A stretch of 35,356 nt of DNA from Acephala macrosclerotiorum. Its lineage: Eukaryota > Ascomycota > Leotiomycetes > Helotiales > Mollisiaceae. The notes below the pieces were generated by a model. It worked only from the letters and a program-made list of their open reading frames with translations. It had not been told where the DNA came from and did no database searches. Below are positions 25,730 to 34,997 of the stretch, piece by piece; position 1 is the first letter of the stretch; each line of letters starts with the position of its first letter. Position numbers and translations under genes: made by a program. The DNA is taken from positions 1-35,356 of the forward strand of contig MU119638.1 in assembly GCA_014904845.1 (NCBI GenBank). Direction: 5' to 3'.

Positions 25730-25894
25730 TATTTAGTCAGGGCAGGGCCCTCCTTCTTCACACAAAATCTCTTCCCTCTACAGTTGTCGCAAAGTGCAAC
25801 TTTTTCTCTTCTATATTAATTAAAGTTAGCCTGGGCGGAGTATTTAGTATGCTGCCACACTCGATTGGTGGCATTCTGTAGTTAAGGTACCTTA

Positions 25895-26149
25895 CGAGCC
25901 GGGTTTCACGGGTCTGTGCGCTACAGGGCTTTTTTTTCGGCTTTAGCGAGTCCTTTTTTACTTATAAACTTTACAAACTACGATTATTACTTTTGAAGCT
26001 TGCAACCACCACTAATAGATATCACTTAATATCTCGGTTCTATGTTTCATTTTGAATAAATTGTATATGCATCTATTAATACCTTTGTAATTCGAGAATT
26101 TATTGACCATTTTCTTCGAAAACACCCTGAGCCCGTGAAACCCGGCTCA
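25895..26149. mobile_element. 255-bp MITE with TTA target duplication
   Basis: The ends share the inverted repeat GAGCCGGGTTTCACGGG (17 bp, perfect), preceded by C on one side and T on the other. TTA flanks both ends (25892-25894 and 26150-26152), the duplication typical of PIF/Harbinger elements. There is no coding capacity; the centre is AT-rich. The superfamily call rests on the TTA and is an inference. Confidence 0.7.
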
Positions 26150-26269
26150 TTACTATGCCACTCTAGGTGCCTTCTCTACGTCACGGGTACCGGTAACCGA
26201 ATTCCCGTGTCGGAGCACTACCCAACGAAAAGCACCATTTTCCACGACAATTAAAATATTGTTATTTTA

Positions 26270-27420
26270 TCAATTTTTAATAAAATGCAGCCAAACTTAG
26301 AAAATGGGCTTTAATTACAACGTTAAAACAGATTAATAAATAAGAATTATAATTCAAAGTTTAATTTAATTTTAATTTTAATTTTAAATTTTTATTAAAA
26401 ATATATATTTTTTATTATAAAATATTTAAATTATAAATAAAATAAATCAAAAAATTCTATTTTTATTATCAATTCGAATATTATTAAGTATAGTATATAA
26501 TATGTTAATATTTATTTTGTAATAAAAATATAAATTAAAAAAGTATTTTAATAAATATATAAATTAATTTTAATAAATTAATAAAACAAAGTTTATTAAA
26601 AAAATATATATTAATATTCAATAAATCTATTATTATAATTAAATGGAATTCTTTTTTATAATTCTTTTTTAAAAAAAAAAAGATTATTTTATTATTTAAT
26701 ATAAAAAATCATAAATTTTCATTTTAAATATTTTATGATTTATAATATAATTAAAATAATAATATACTTTTTTAATTACTGAAATTTTATTATTTATATT
26801 TATTTATTTTATTAAATAAATATTTTTATTATAAAGAAAATATGATAATATATATAATAAAAAAGTAATATAATAAAAATAAATAAAAATAATACATTTT
26901 TAAAATTTATATAAATAAATTTATCAAATTAATATATAAATTAAAAATAATTATAAAGTAGTACTTTATTATAAAATTTAAAATATTAATTTATTAATTT
27001 AATTAAATTTAAAAATAATATAATATAACATAATTAATTTTCATTTTTTACAAATTTTTATTAAATAATTTCATATTAATTAAAAATATAAAAAATTTCC
27101 AATTTTTTATTTTATTTTATTATATTATAATAAATTATTATATAATATTAAACTTTTTTATTTAAAACTGATTTATATATTATAAATAACCTATTAAAAT
27201 ATATAGAATACTTATATTATTATATTATTATTATATTATTATTAAATAATATTATTTTATTTTTCAATTTTTAAAATATAATTATATAAATATTACTTAC
27301 GTAATCTTGAATATTTTGGCTTTATAAGATTCTATAACTTTCAAAGTATAAAATGTATTAAACCGATTTTTAAATTATATTTTATTACATTTTTAATAAA
27401 TTTATTTAAGACTTTATAAA
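26270..27420. other. AT-rich stretch without the RIP pattern
   Basis: About 1.15 kb of very AT-rich, gene-free DNA. Unlike the left block, its cytosines lie mostly in CpA, CpT or CpC and only about four CpG were seen. It therefore has a different history from 1-15310. No ORF or recognisable repeat was found. Confidence 0.6.
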
Positions 27421-27734
27421 AGTGGTGCTTTTGGTTGGGTGGTGCTCGGTAACGGGATCTCGGTTACGTCTTTCCAGTCGAAATGAGAATCTAGCTACAG
27501 ATACTGTAAGTCTAATTCGCCTTGCCCAAAGATGTTCAGTTTTTCTGCTTGAGCATCGTCCAAGCAAACATCCTGCCGCGTCAATCACACTGATGAAAGA
27601 CATCCAGTACCAGCAACACGTACAAGTTCGCACACAGCAAAGTCGCCAACAGCAAGAGACAACCCATAGTCGCTATCGGATCACAATTTCAAACCAACAG
27701 CTACGACGGCAACCCAGCTAAGCTGACGCCCACT

Positions 27735-27956
27735 ATGAAGGAATGGGTTTTGAAGCTTCTCATCGTCGCAGGTGTTTTGGCGGCAGTTATAGTGCCGGTC
27801 GCGGTATGCATCTCTATAGCGGGCTGGCCATCGGGCGACGAGCAGGTCGATGAAGAGAACCCACCGTGTCTAGATCAGTCTCGAGAAGCCAGGGCATCCC
27901 AGAGGAGAAGTTTAGGGATTGAGTACTTCCTCTTGTCGCCGATGTCAGTTGTGTAA
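27735..27956 (+). CDS. Possible small membrane protein, unrecognised
   Basis: A 73-codon ORF starting ATGAAGGAATGG. Residues 5-29 form one strongly hydrophobic segment (WVLKLLIVAGVLAAVIVP), followed by a polar, charged tail ending in a stop at 27954-27956. There is no family match that I recognise. The start lies just after a plus-strand ORF ending at 27721 with no motif. It could be one exon of a larger gene or chance. The neighbour at 28280 also encodes a one-segment membrane protein, but the two do not look alike. Confidence 0.3.
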   Translation: MKEWVLKLLIVAGVLAAVIVPVAVCISIAGWPSGDEQVDEENPPCLDQSREARASQRRSLGIEYFLLSPMSVV

Positions 27957-28279
27957 GATGGCTGATGGCGAGACTCATGAGGTACTGCAGGCAAAGCATG
28001 AACCTGGGAAATGTATTATTAGTGGAAAAGCTTGAGATGCTCTTGCTTAGTTGAGGCAAATTCGGGGTTGGTTAATGGCGCAAGGAAGGAACTCGAAGAG
28101 ACATTATACTTTAGTGATGTGGAAGGAGACCTGGGTCATCTGTGTATGGGAGCAACTTCCTTTTTAGATGTCAATGAATACTACATCAAAGAGCTTCTCT
28201 TCGCGTCGCTTCTTCTTCCTTTTCAATCATCAAATATCCGATAAACATCAGGTATCTCTACACATAATATTAATATAAC

Positions 28280-28792
28280 ATGTCGCGCGTTAGCTCGGAG
28301 TCATTATTACCTCCGTAAGTACTCAGATCTCTTTGAATATTCAACAAAAATGACGTATGAATAGCCAACACTCCTTCCACGATCGCCACAATAGCCTCGA
28401 CCTCGACGGCATCGACGACACCAATCCTCTCTCGTCTCTCATCCCTCTCGAGCTGGAGGCAGGCCCTGGAGACCGAGTTCCCCCCTCAAAGTACTATCCT
28501 TTCCACGAGACATAAACACAACAGATACTGACAGTTATAGATTTCAAGCGGTCGTTAACTTCTTTCGTCGATGCGGTCGGGCAAGGAGGGGCGGAACTCG
28601 GGATTCGGGGCCTGCCAGACAGCGAAGGGATGAGAGGTATGATATAAGCCCGCGACTTGTCGTTCTGAAGAGTTATGACTTGGTATAAGATGGGAGAGGA
28701 TCAAGGACGTCGTCGACGTCGGGGTTAAAGTTGTGGCGATCGTGGTTGGAGTGTTGATAGCGATTAAGCTGGCGTTTGGTGGGTTTCATTAG
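28280..28792 (+). CDS. Four-exon 119-aa tail-anchored membrane protein, unrecognised
   Basis: Exons 28280-28314, 28365-28490, 28541-28636 and 28690-28792. The three introns (50, 50 and 53 nt) each begin with GT and end with AG, are all in phase 2, and leave a continuous frame of 120 codons. The product has an acidic, Ser/Leu-rich first half (SLDLDGIDDTNPLSSL), a basic middle (NFFRRCGRARRGG, QRRDER) and one hydrophobic segment at the C-terminus (VGVKVVAIVVGVLIAIKLAF) followed by GGFH. That layout fits a tail-anchored or single-span membrane protein. The family is not recognised. Three consistent introns in so short a gene argue strongly that it is real. It converges with the minus-strand gene at 28994-29746. 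Confidence 0.6.
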
Positions 28793-28993
28793 CGAAAATA
28801 TAAATTCTTTAGCGTATGACTACCTTCCTATGTACACTACTGGTTTAGCGACGCACTCACCATTTCCCAACCCTTCCCTTTCTTTTTCCAACCACTACTC
28901 CTCATACCCCTCACTTCTCACACTCCCCAGAAACTCCCTCGCCCTCTTCGCTCTCCAAACTTCCTCCCAACTCTCTAGCCTCCTCAACGCCAG

Positions 28994-29746
28994 TTAGTAG
29001 GACGACTGTGTGGTTGTTCCGGGTTGGTGTGTTGAGTCGGGGTGAGTGCGAAATCCTGCGGAGGTGTTAGTAGGTTTGACATAGACATATGATAAGAGGA
29101 TAAGGATAACTGGAAGAAAGAAGGGAAGGATGGAAAGGAAAAGACATATGCACAGCTTCCGCCAATTTACCGACATACTCTTCCTCGACAGCCGCTACAT
29201 CCTCCCACTTCAATGCTACCTGTGCTCCAGTAATACCCCACCCATGAAGAGTTAATGGCCACTCCTCATGGTGTCGATCCACAAATTCCTGTTTTCCATC
29301 CCCCCAGCCATATACCCTACCTCCCTATCCAGCGCATCTCTAATCAACAACCTCGCTTTCTCAACCTCATTCCTCAACCTGTCCCTATCAGCACCACTCC
29401 TTAACTCCTCCCATAAGATCGGCTCACGATCTAACCCCCGCTGGAAGAGCTTATTGTCGATACTCTAGCTGCCGTAAGGATCAAGCGGGAGATATCTTTG
29501 TTAGAACACACCCTCATCCTTATCGGCGCTCGACTTCGAGTCTGACCTAGAGAAAGCTTGAGCCCGTTTAGTGCCTATTGAGCGGTCTGCGACTTCGTAT
29601 GTCCTCAAGCCAGCAAAAAATCGCCCTTGTTCCACAACGAGCATTTTCTCTCCTGGCTGAGGTGTTATCTTCACTTCTTCTCCATTGACAATGTTTGACT
29701 TGATCACAGAGCCTTTGCCGCGGGATCGTGCGAAAAAGTCGCTTAG
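28994..29746 (-). pseudogene. Unrecognised minus-strand gene, possibly broken
   Basis: Open from about 29746 (after a likely 3' splice site, CTGTTTTCAG) to 29510, then a 45-nt intron (29465-29509, GTGTTC...CTAG), then open to a stop at 29252-29254. The joined text reads LSLSDFFARSRGKGSVIKSN, EVKITPQPGEKMLVVEQGRFF, FQRGLDREPILWEEL and a charged helical stretch with alternating Arg/Glu. No ATG precedes the start of homology-like sequence, so the first exon is missing or the start was lost. Past 29300 another frame (EWPLTLHGWGITGAQVALKW, then a hydrophobic segment and a stop near 28994) looks equally coding, joined in phase by a 32-nt gap too short for a normal intron. A TATAAA lies at 29840-29845 on this strand. 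Function unknown. Confidence 0.4.
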
Positions 29747-30126
29747 TGACAGTTTTCTGGCACTGAAAACAGTGAAATAGTAACTTGCCGAGAAAAGTTG
29801 ATAGAGTAAGTCTGAAATTTTTAATTATGAGATGCAGAGTTTATAAAGCCTGTCGAACGATGGGATTGAAGAAGTGAGGTATTATGGGCAACTACGGAGC
29901 AGGAGGAAGGAATTTATAGAGGGAAGGGCAGTACTACCCGTATAGGCATCCATGTTGAACCAGCGTACAAACTCAGACAATTACTGGGTATATTTGGAAG
30001 GTTTCCACTTTGGGCCCCTTGAGCATCGTTGTCAAAACTTGACAAAATTGATGTGCGAGAACATAGGTCAGATCAAGCGTGATTAGCTAAAATCGAGAAG
30101 TTAAAACACGCGACGATGTGGTAAAT
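29747..30126. other. Upstream region of the minus-strand gene
   Basis: Normal-composition DNA with a minus-strand TATAAA at 29840-29845. I see no gene in it. Confidence 0.4.
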
Positions 30127-30235
30127 CTTGCTCAGGGTGATCAGGCTTACTCAAGTGACCTGCTCAGGGTGCTCAGGTTACTCAGGCGAGTTTACTGAGC
30201 CGACGGTGATTAGCGCCTGAGCAAGAGCAGCAAGC
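30127..30235. repeat. Right CCTGAGC-type repeat array
   Basis: Units such as TGCTCAGGGT, GCTCAGGTTACTCAGG and CTTGCTCAGGGT run through this stretch, as the inverse of those at 20785-20910. It lies just inside the right border of the insertion. Confidence 0.6.
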
Positions 30236-30242
30236 TTGCTAG

Positions 30243-31379
30243 CCCCATACAGCACTCAAGAATGGGAAAATTGATCCATGATACCAGTATATTGCGGAAG
30301 AACTTCAAATCATGCTTTGAATTTACAGCCAGCAACTGCACATCGACCACGATTTTCGAAAAAATACTAGGGCATATGAACGGAGAGTCCAAAAACGAAA
30401 CGGATTTGGCGAGGAATCTGACAAAATTTCTCGGAGCGATGCAATACTATAATTCAAATAGTGGCGACAAGAAGCAAGCTCTATATCAGGGTGTTGCTCC
30501 GGGAACTACTATCCAGCATGGAAATAATATATTAGAGCTTCTCAAAAATCGCCAGGCTGAGATCTAGGAGCTTTAAGATGCTACACTGCGGACCTGTCAA
30601 CAGGTTCGTGACCCCAGATCCTTTCTAGGAACATTACTGAATTCATGCAGCTTCAAGGCTTGCTATCGCTAAAGCAGCAACAAGCCAGTATAGTGGAAGC
30701 CAAAGCGGCGTTGCAAAGGGCAGATGAGAGTGTCAAGCAAGGAAGGGCAATCATGGCATTTATTTTCGTGGCCATCTTCTTCGTGAGAATTCTGTGATCC
30801 CAGAACCAATCATGGCTAACTTTCGAAGTTACCCCTAGGCTTTCTCGCAGCTTTCTTTGGGATGAATAACTAAGAGATTAACGCTGCTCCTTGGATGAGC
30901 CTTAATGAGCAGATCAAGTACATGTGTAAGTCTGTTTGCTTTTCACCTGAAATCGAGAACATGTATGCTGACCTGCCGCGATGTACCTAGTCAGCGTCTC
31001 ACTTTCTGTCATCATAATCTCCATCTTCATAGCTTTCAGCCCCTGGTCTCGAGCGATGCGCGTCGTCCTCGTCAAAGTCCCACTAGCCTTCATCGCAGAA
31101 TACAGCGGCCTGTGAGCATTCTGGAAGCAAAATATCGTAGGCCACGCAGCTCTCGAAAGGAAAGGTCGACAACAGATTGAGACTATACTCAACCGGAAGA
31201 AGCGCAACGCAGAGAAGCGGAGAGATGAGATGGAGAGAACGCAAAAGGAGAAAATGCAGGAAGAAGCGCGAGCCAAGAGCATGCTGCAGGCTCCTAGGTA
31301 CTTGGTCAACACATTTCACAATGGTCCGAGGACGGTATCGAGTGGAGATCTTGATGGACGGGTCAGCGGGATTGTTTAG
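30243..31379 (+). pseudogene. CorA-like Mg2+ transporter family gene, 3' half (split)
   Basis: Continues the gene cut at 20731. First IAEELQIML-x-IYSQQL (from 30288), then after a frame shift at six A (30359-30364) HMNGESKNETDLARNLTKF. Introns at 30604-30650, 30783-30828 and 30926-30990 restore the frame. Then come LLSLKQQQASIVEAKAAL, membrane segment 1 (AFIFVAIFFLPLGFLAAFF), the CorA signature GMN at 30859-30867, and membrane segment 2 (SVSLSVIIISIFIAFSPW). A basic Lys/Arg/Glu-rich helical tail ends at the TAG 31377-31379. Five in-frame stops, TGA 30318, TAG 30565, TAA 30574, TAA 30871 and TGA 31113, stand where CGA, CAG, CAA, CAA and CGA fit, so all can be single C-to-T changes. The gene is dead whether or not the insertion is present. 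Confidence 0.85.
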
Positions 31380-32084
31380 ACCGGCTGCGTTTGTGATATA
31401 CTTGAATATGCTGACATGTCGTTTTGATTGTTTTGCTTGTTTTGCTTGTTTTGTTAAAATTTTCATCTAGTGTTCTCGCCTGGACTTTCACGGCCCATTT
31501 TCTTTGGTCAAGAACGGGTCTCGGTTAATATCATTACCCTTTACTGCTGTATCTCAGCTTAGCCTTTTGATTTGAGCTGGGAGATTGAATAAGATGATTC
31601 GTTCTTGAGCTCAGGAACGGCTTGCCCAAGGCGAGCGCCTCAGTCATAGCCACCTAGTGCACTAGAAATCACAGTTGGCTTTTTAGAATATCAGTACCTT
31701 CACACAAGCACAGCTAACATGCGTGGCAGCCGAGCATTGGATCCTCGATCTTGAAACACCATCCACTGAAACAAGACATATTTTAGTAATGATCTTTTTC
31801 AATAGAGGAAGCTATGTGCCGTCTGCTAGTGCATTCTCCATGGCCATCACATCCTCTTAGTCCTCCAGTTATCACCGAGGCTACTCGATGGAGTTAACGT
31901 CGAGCTTAAAACCGACTATGATTACACCAACAAATGCAGATAAAGGAAGCAACTACGATGTATCCGTCACTTGTTCTTTCATAATCATTGAAGACGGCCA
32001 GCCGCACTACGTGGTATCATCTTGTTATCCGCTTTCAAGTCACGTGCACTACAGATCAACCTCGACGACCGGGCAGTCTTCCCA
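31380..32084. other. Intergenic region before the NmrA-like gene
   Basis: Contains a short tandem repeat of TTTTG(A/C)TTG (31422-31448, three units) just after the CorA-like stop. Otherwise no gene or RNA was recognised. The ORF that starts at 31888 is a reading frame running into the NmrA-like gene and is not coding before 32085. Confidence 0.4.
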
Positions 32085-33221
32085 ATGGCGACCTCAAACT
32101 ACACCACAAAGGTTGCCATCGTTGGTGCAAGTAACAATATATGCCCTCCGTGTAGTTTTCAACTGGCACACGCAGGCTAGCGGCAACAGTGGCAAATTCA
32201 TGACCGAAGCCCTGCTCAAGACTGGCAAGTATACCATCACAGCTCTCACGAGAGCTGACAGCCAAAGCAAGTTACCAGAAGGCGTGAATTCCAAACAAGT
32301 CGACTACGACAGGCCTGAGACAATCGTAGAGCCACTCAAGGGTCAAGATACGTTGGTCATCACTCTTGCAGGTGGTGTTCCCAAAGATACCGACTTGAGG
32401 CTCATCAATGCCGCTGGTGAGGCAGGTGTGAAATGGATCTTGCCGAATGAATGAGTTCTGGATACTGCGAACGAAGTGCTGATCAAGGATGTGTTTGTTT
32501 TCCAGCTAAAAGGTGCGCAATGTCATCAAGCATCACGTGAAACACTTGCTTACCACAGACTGTTGTGCTTCAGGAGCCACTCGCAAGGCTATTTCTGATC
32601 TTGGTAAGAGCTCCTACATCGCTGTATCCACCGGTTTCTGGTATGAATGGAGTCTGGCCATTCCTTCCGCCTTTGGTTTTGACTTTGCCAAGCGTACCGT
32701 GACTCTCTTCGACGAGGGCGAGACCATGATATCCATCTCGACTTGGCCACAGGTACACTTGCAACGCTCAGATACTTCTTGGACAAGGAACTGACGCTTT
32801 CCAGGTTGGCCGTGCAGTGGCTGCTCTCCTCAGTCTGCCCATCAAGCCCGAAGGCTCGAACAGGGAAGCCTGCCTCGAGAGCCTCAAGAACAAGGTAGTG
32901 TACATCAACTCCTTCACCGTCAGCCAGAAAGATATGCTCGAGTCCGCTGCTCGCGTGACTGGAACCAAGCAAGATGACTGGACTATCGCGAAAGAGCCAT
33001 CCCACGAGCGATACGCCAGTGGGCTCGCGGAAATCAAGGAAGGTCAACGCATTGGATTTGCTAAGATGATGTATACTCGAGTCTTCTATCCCGATGGATG
33101 CGGTGACTTTGAAAACAACAAGGGCACGATCAATAGTTTGCTTGGATTGCCGAAGGAGGGTATTGATGAAGCAACTGAGCGGGCAATTGAACGCTCAAAT
33201 GCTCCTAGCTGGGTTCATTGA
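32085..33221 (+). pseudogene. NmrA-like / isoflavone reductase-type NAD(P)-binding protein, one premature stop
   Basis: Exons 32085-32126, 32176-32512, 32559-32752 and 32805-33221, 330 codons. Members of this Rossmann-fold family are NAD(P)H reductases or redox-sensing regulators, cytosolic. The nucleotide-binding motif is G14-A-S-G17-N-S-G20; then LTRAD, DTLVITLAGGVP, GVKWILPNE, and STGFWYEWSLAI, all typical. The first intron begins GCAAGT, not GT (GC-AG intron), and only this splice gives the intact glycine motif. The sole defect is TGA at 32452-32454, where the family has the Trp of LPNEW; the frame continues to a natural end. This may be a young pseudogene, an allele or a sequencing error. 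The substrate is unknown. Confidence 0.8.
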
Positions 33222-33588
33222 ATTGCATAGTCGAGTGAGGGGCGTGCATTTTGGCAGGTATGCTCCGGGGACGATCACCAGGGTGGGAATGTTGGGGGAA
33301 GGCAATTAGTGTTCAGTTAATGGCGTGTCAATTCTACACGTGCAACAATTTCCACTTAGGCTTTAAAACTTACGTAAATGAACAGCACTTCACACAGGAA
33401 AACGGACAACATGTGATTCTCACATGAGATATATCACGTGGGAGATCCCCGCCTCTGGCAGGTACGTCATGCGTTGCCCTCAACCCTGTATCCAGGTTTT
33501 GAACCTGAATATATAGAGAACATTCATTGCTTCTCAGGGCTTTCTCTTGGCACTCAAAAGAACGTAACAACAATCCACGACGTCCAGA
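33222..33588 (+). promoter_or_regulatory. Promoter region of the decarboxylase gene
   Basis: Holds a CACGTG (E-box) at 33435-33440 and a TATATAG at 33510-33516, 79 bp before the start codon. The order is plausible for a fungal promoter. The role is inferred. Confidence 0.45.
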
Positions 33589-34997
33589 ATGTCTACAATC
33601 CCCAAAGAACACAAGGTCCACAGGTTCGTACACCTCCGATCCCTCCTCATTTCCACAACTAACACATTTCAGGACTGGTGACTGGCTCCCTCAAGACCAC
33701 AGGATCCATAAACAATGGCTCCAAGACACCGTCTCCCACGTAGACAAGAACCCCAAGTCTCTGCACCCCGTCATCCAAGAATTCAAACAAATGATCGAGA
33801 AAAGCACTCGTCTCTACATGCTCTTCAGCTCCATGTTCGAACAGATCCCCAACAAGAAACAATATGCCAAGAACCCCGCCGGAGAGCGCCAAATTCGCGA
33901 TTATCACCACATGCTCCAGTTGCTAAATCATCTCATGACTACAGCTCCGTCTTGGAATGAACGTGAACATAGAGCTGGATTGGTGGGATTGCCGTTCCAT
34001 GGACTTTTTGATTGGCCGATGGGAACGCCGAGTGGATTTGCTGTTTTCCAGGATCCACAAGTAAATGCCATGTTGAAGAAGGTTCTCAATGTTTGGGGAG
34101 AATTTTTGCAGAGCCCGGAGTCGGCGAAAGTTCTTGATACGAGTCCCACGGGGTGGTTTGGAGATATTGGTAGAGGGGATCTTCAGTCTGCTGCTAATCA
34201 AGCTGGAGGGACGGATCTTGGGTTTGAGGATTTGTTTGTTTGCGATCCGAAGGATAAGCATCATGGGTTTAAGTCTTGGGATGACTTCTTTACGAGACAC
34301 TACCGAGAGGGGATTCGTCCTGTTGCTTCTCCGGAGAATGATAACGTGGTTGCAAATTCTTGCGAATCGAGGACCTACAAAGTCGCCCACGATGTCAAAG
34401 CCCATGAACGGTTCTGGATCAAAGGCCAACCATACTCTGTTCTCGATATGCTGGCCTATGACAATCTAGCTGAACAGTTCGTCGGAGGGACTATCTACCA
34501 AGCTTTCTTATCGGCACTAAGCTATCATCGATGGCACTCCCCGGTCAATGGGAAGATTGTGAAGCAATACGTTGTTGATGGCACGTATTACTCTGAGCCA
34601 CCGTTCACGGGCTACGAAGCTTCTACTGGAGAGGATCCTGGTGGCGAGACATTGGGGCAGGAATACCTAAGCGCGATGGCCACGCGGGGTATCATTTTCA
34701 TTGAGGCGGATAACCCGGCGATTGGATTGATGTGTGTTATCCCTGTTGGGATGGTGGAAGTCTCTACATGTGAGATTACCGTTAAGGAGGGGCAGCATGT
34801 GAAGAAGGGTGATGAGCTGGGGATGGTGAGTACCCTAAGAGAGTGAGAAAAACATATGCTGATGAGAATAGTTCCATTTTGGTGGCTCGACGCACTGTGT
34901 GTTGTTCAGAAAGGGAGTCAAGGTTGAAGGGTTTCCAGAGGCGGGCAAGGAGAACAATGTCCCAGTCAAGAGCGAACTTTGTCGTGTTATGAAGTAA
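33589..34997 (+). CDS. Phosphatidylserine decarboxylase family protein, PsiD-like
   Basis: Exons 33589-33623, 33673-34825 and 34872-34997; introns GTTCGT...TTTCAG (49 nt) and GTGAGT...AATAG (46 nt); 437 aa. The N-terminal PSDC-type region (about 13-170: TGDWLPQDH, HPVIQEFKQMI, RDYHHMLQLLNH, FDWPMGTPSGF) is followed by the pyruvoyl decarboxylase domain: FKSWDDFFTR (211-220), YHRWHSPVNGK (from 296), EADNPAIGLMCVIPVGM, and GGSTHC at 400-405, where the chain cleaves itself before the Ser to make the pyruvoyl group. This architecture is that of fungal soluble members such as the tryptophan decarboxylase PsiD, not the membrane-bound lipid enzymes. The substrate here is open (amino acid or phosphatidylserine). 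No defects were seen. The NmrA-like gene lies 367 bp upstream in the same direction. Confidence 0.92.

Larger units (their letters stand above)
20731..30242. mobile_element. Insertion splitting the CorA-like gene, with inverted end arrays
   Basis: The segment lies exactly where the CorA-like coding sequence is interrupted: EGTLLCE on the left, IAEELQIML on the right. Both borders read CTAG (20731-20734 and 30239-30242), flanked outside by CCCC (20727-20730 and 30243-30246), a possible 4-bp target duplication. Just inside each end is an array of CCTGAGC-like units in opposite orientation; ACCCTGAGCAAG at 20853-20864 is repeated exactly on the other strand at 30127-30138. The contents are chitinase-like remains, a Fot1 relict, a MITE, AT-rich DNA and small genes. 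I saw no transposase or tyrosine recombinase for the outer element, so its mechanism and unity are inferred. Confidence 0.55.

Noticed and set aside
20731..30242. Starship-type giant element
   Set aside because: No tyrosine-recombinase (DUF3435) captain at an end, and at 9.5 kb it is small for one. The inverted arrays fit a cut-and-paste element better.
30262..30567. Independent 101-aa protein starting at 30262
   Set aside because: It is the CorA-like 3' half read partly out of frame; the better frame at 30288 continues the family sequence IAEELQIM.
31888..32084. Longer N-terminus for the NmrA-like gene
   Set aside because: The frame before 32085 carries no family sequence. The ATG at 32085 with the GC-AG intron gives the proper start and glycine motif.
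34089..34469. 126-codon plus-strand ORF and its antisense neighbours
   Set aside because: Alternative frames of the decarboxylase exon.
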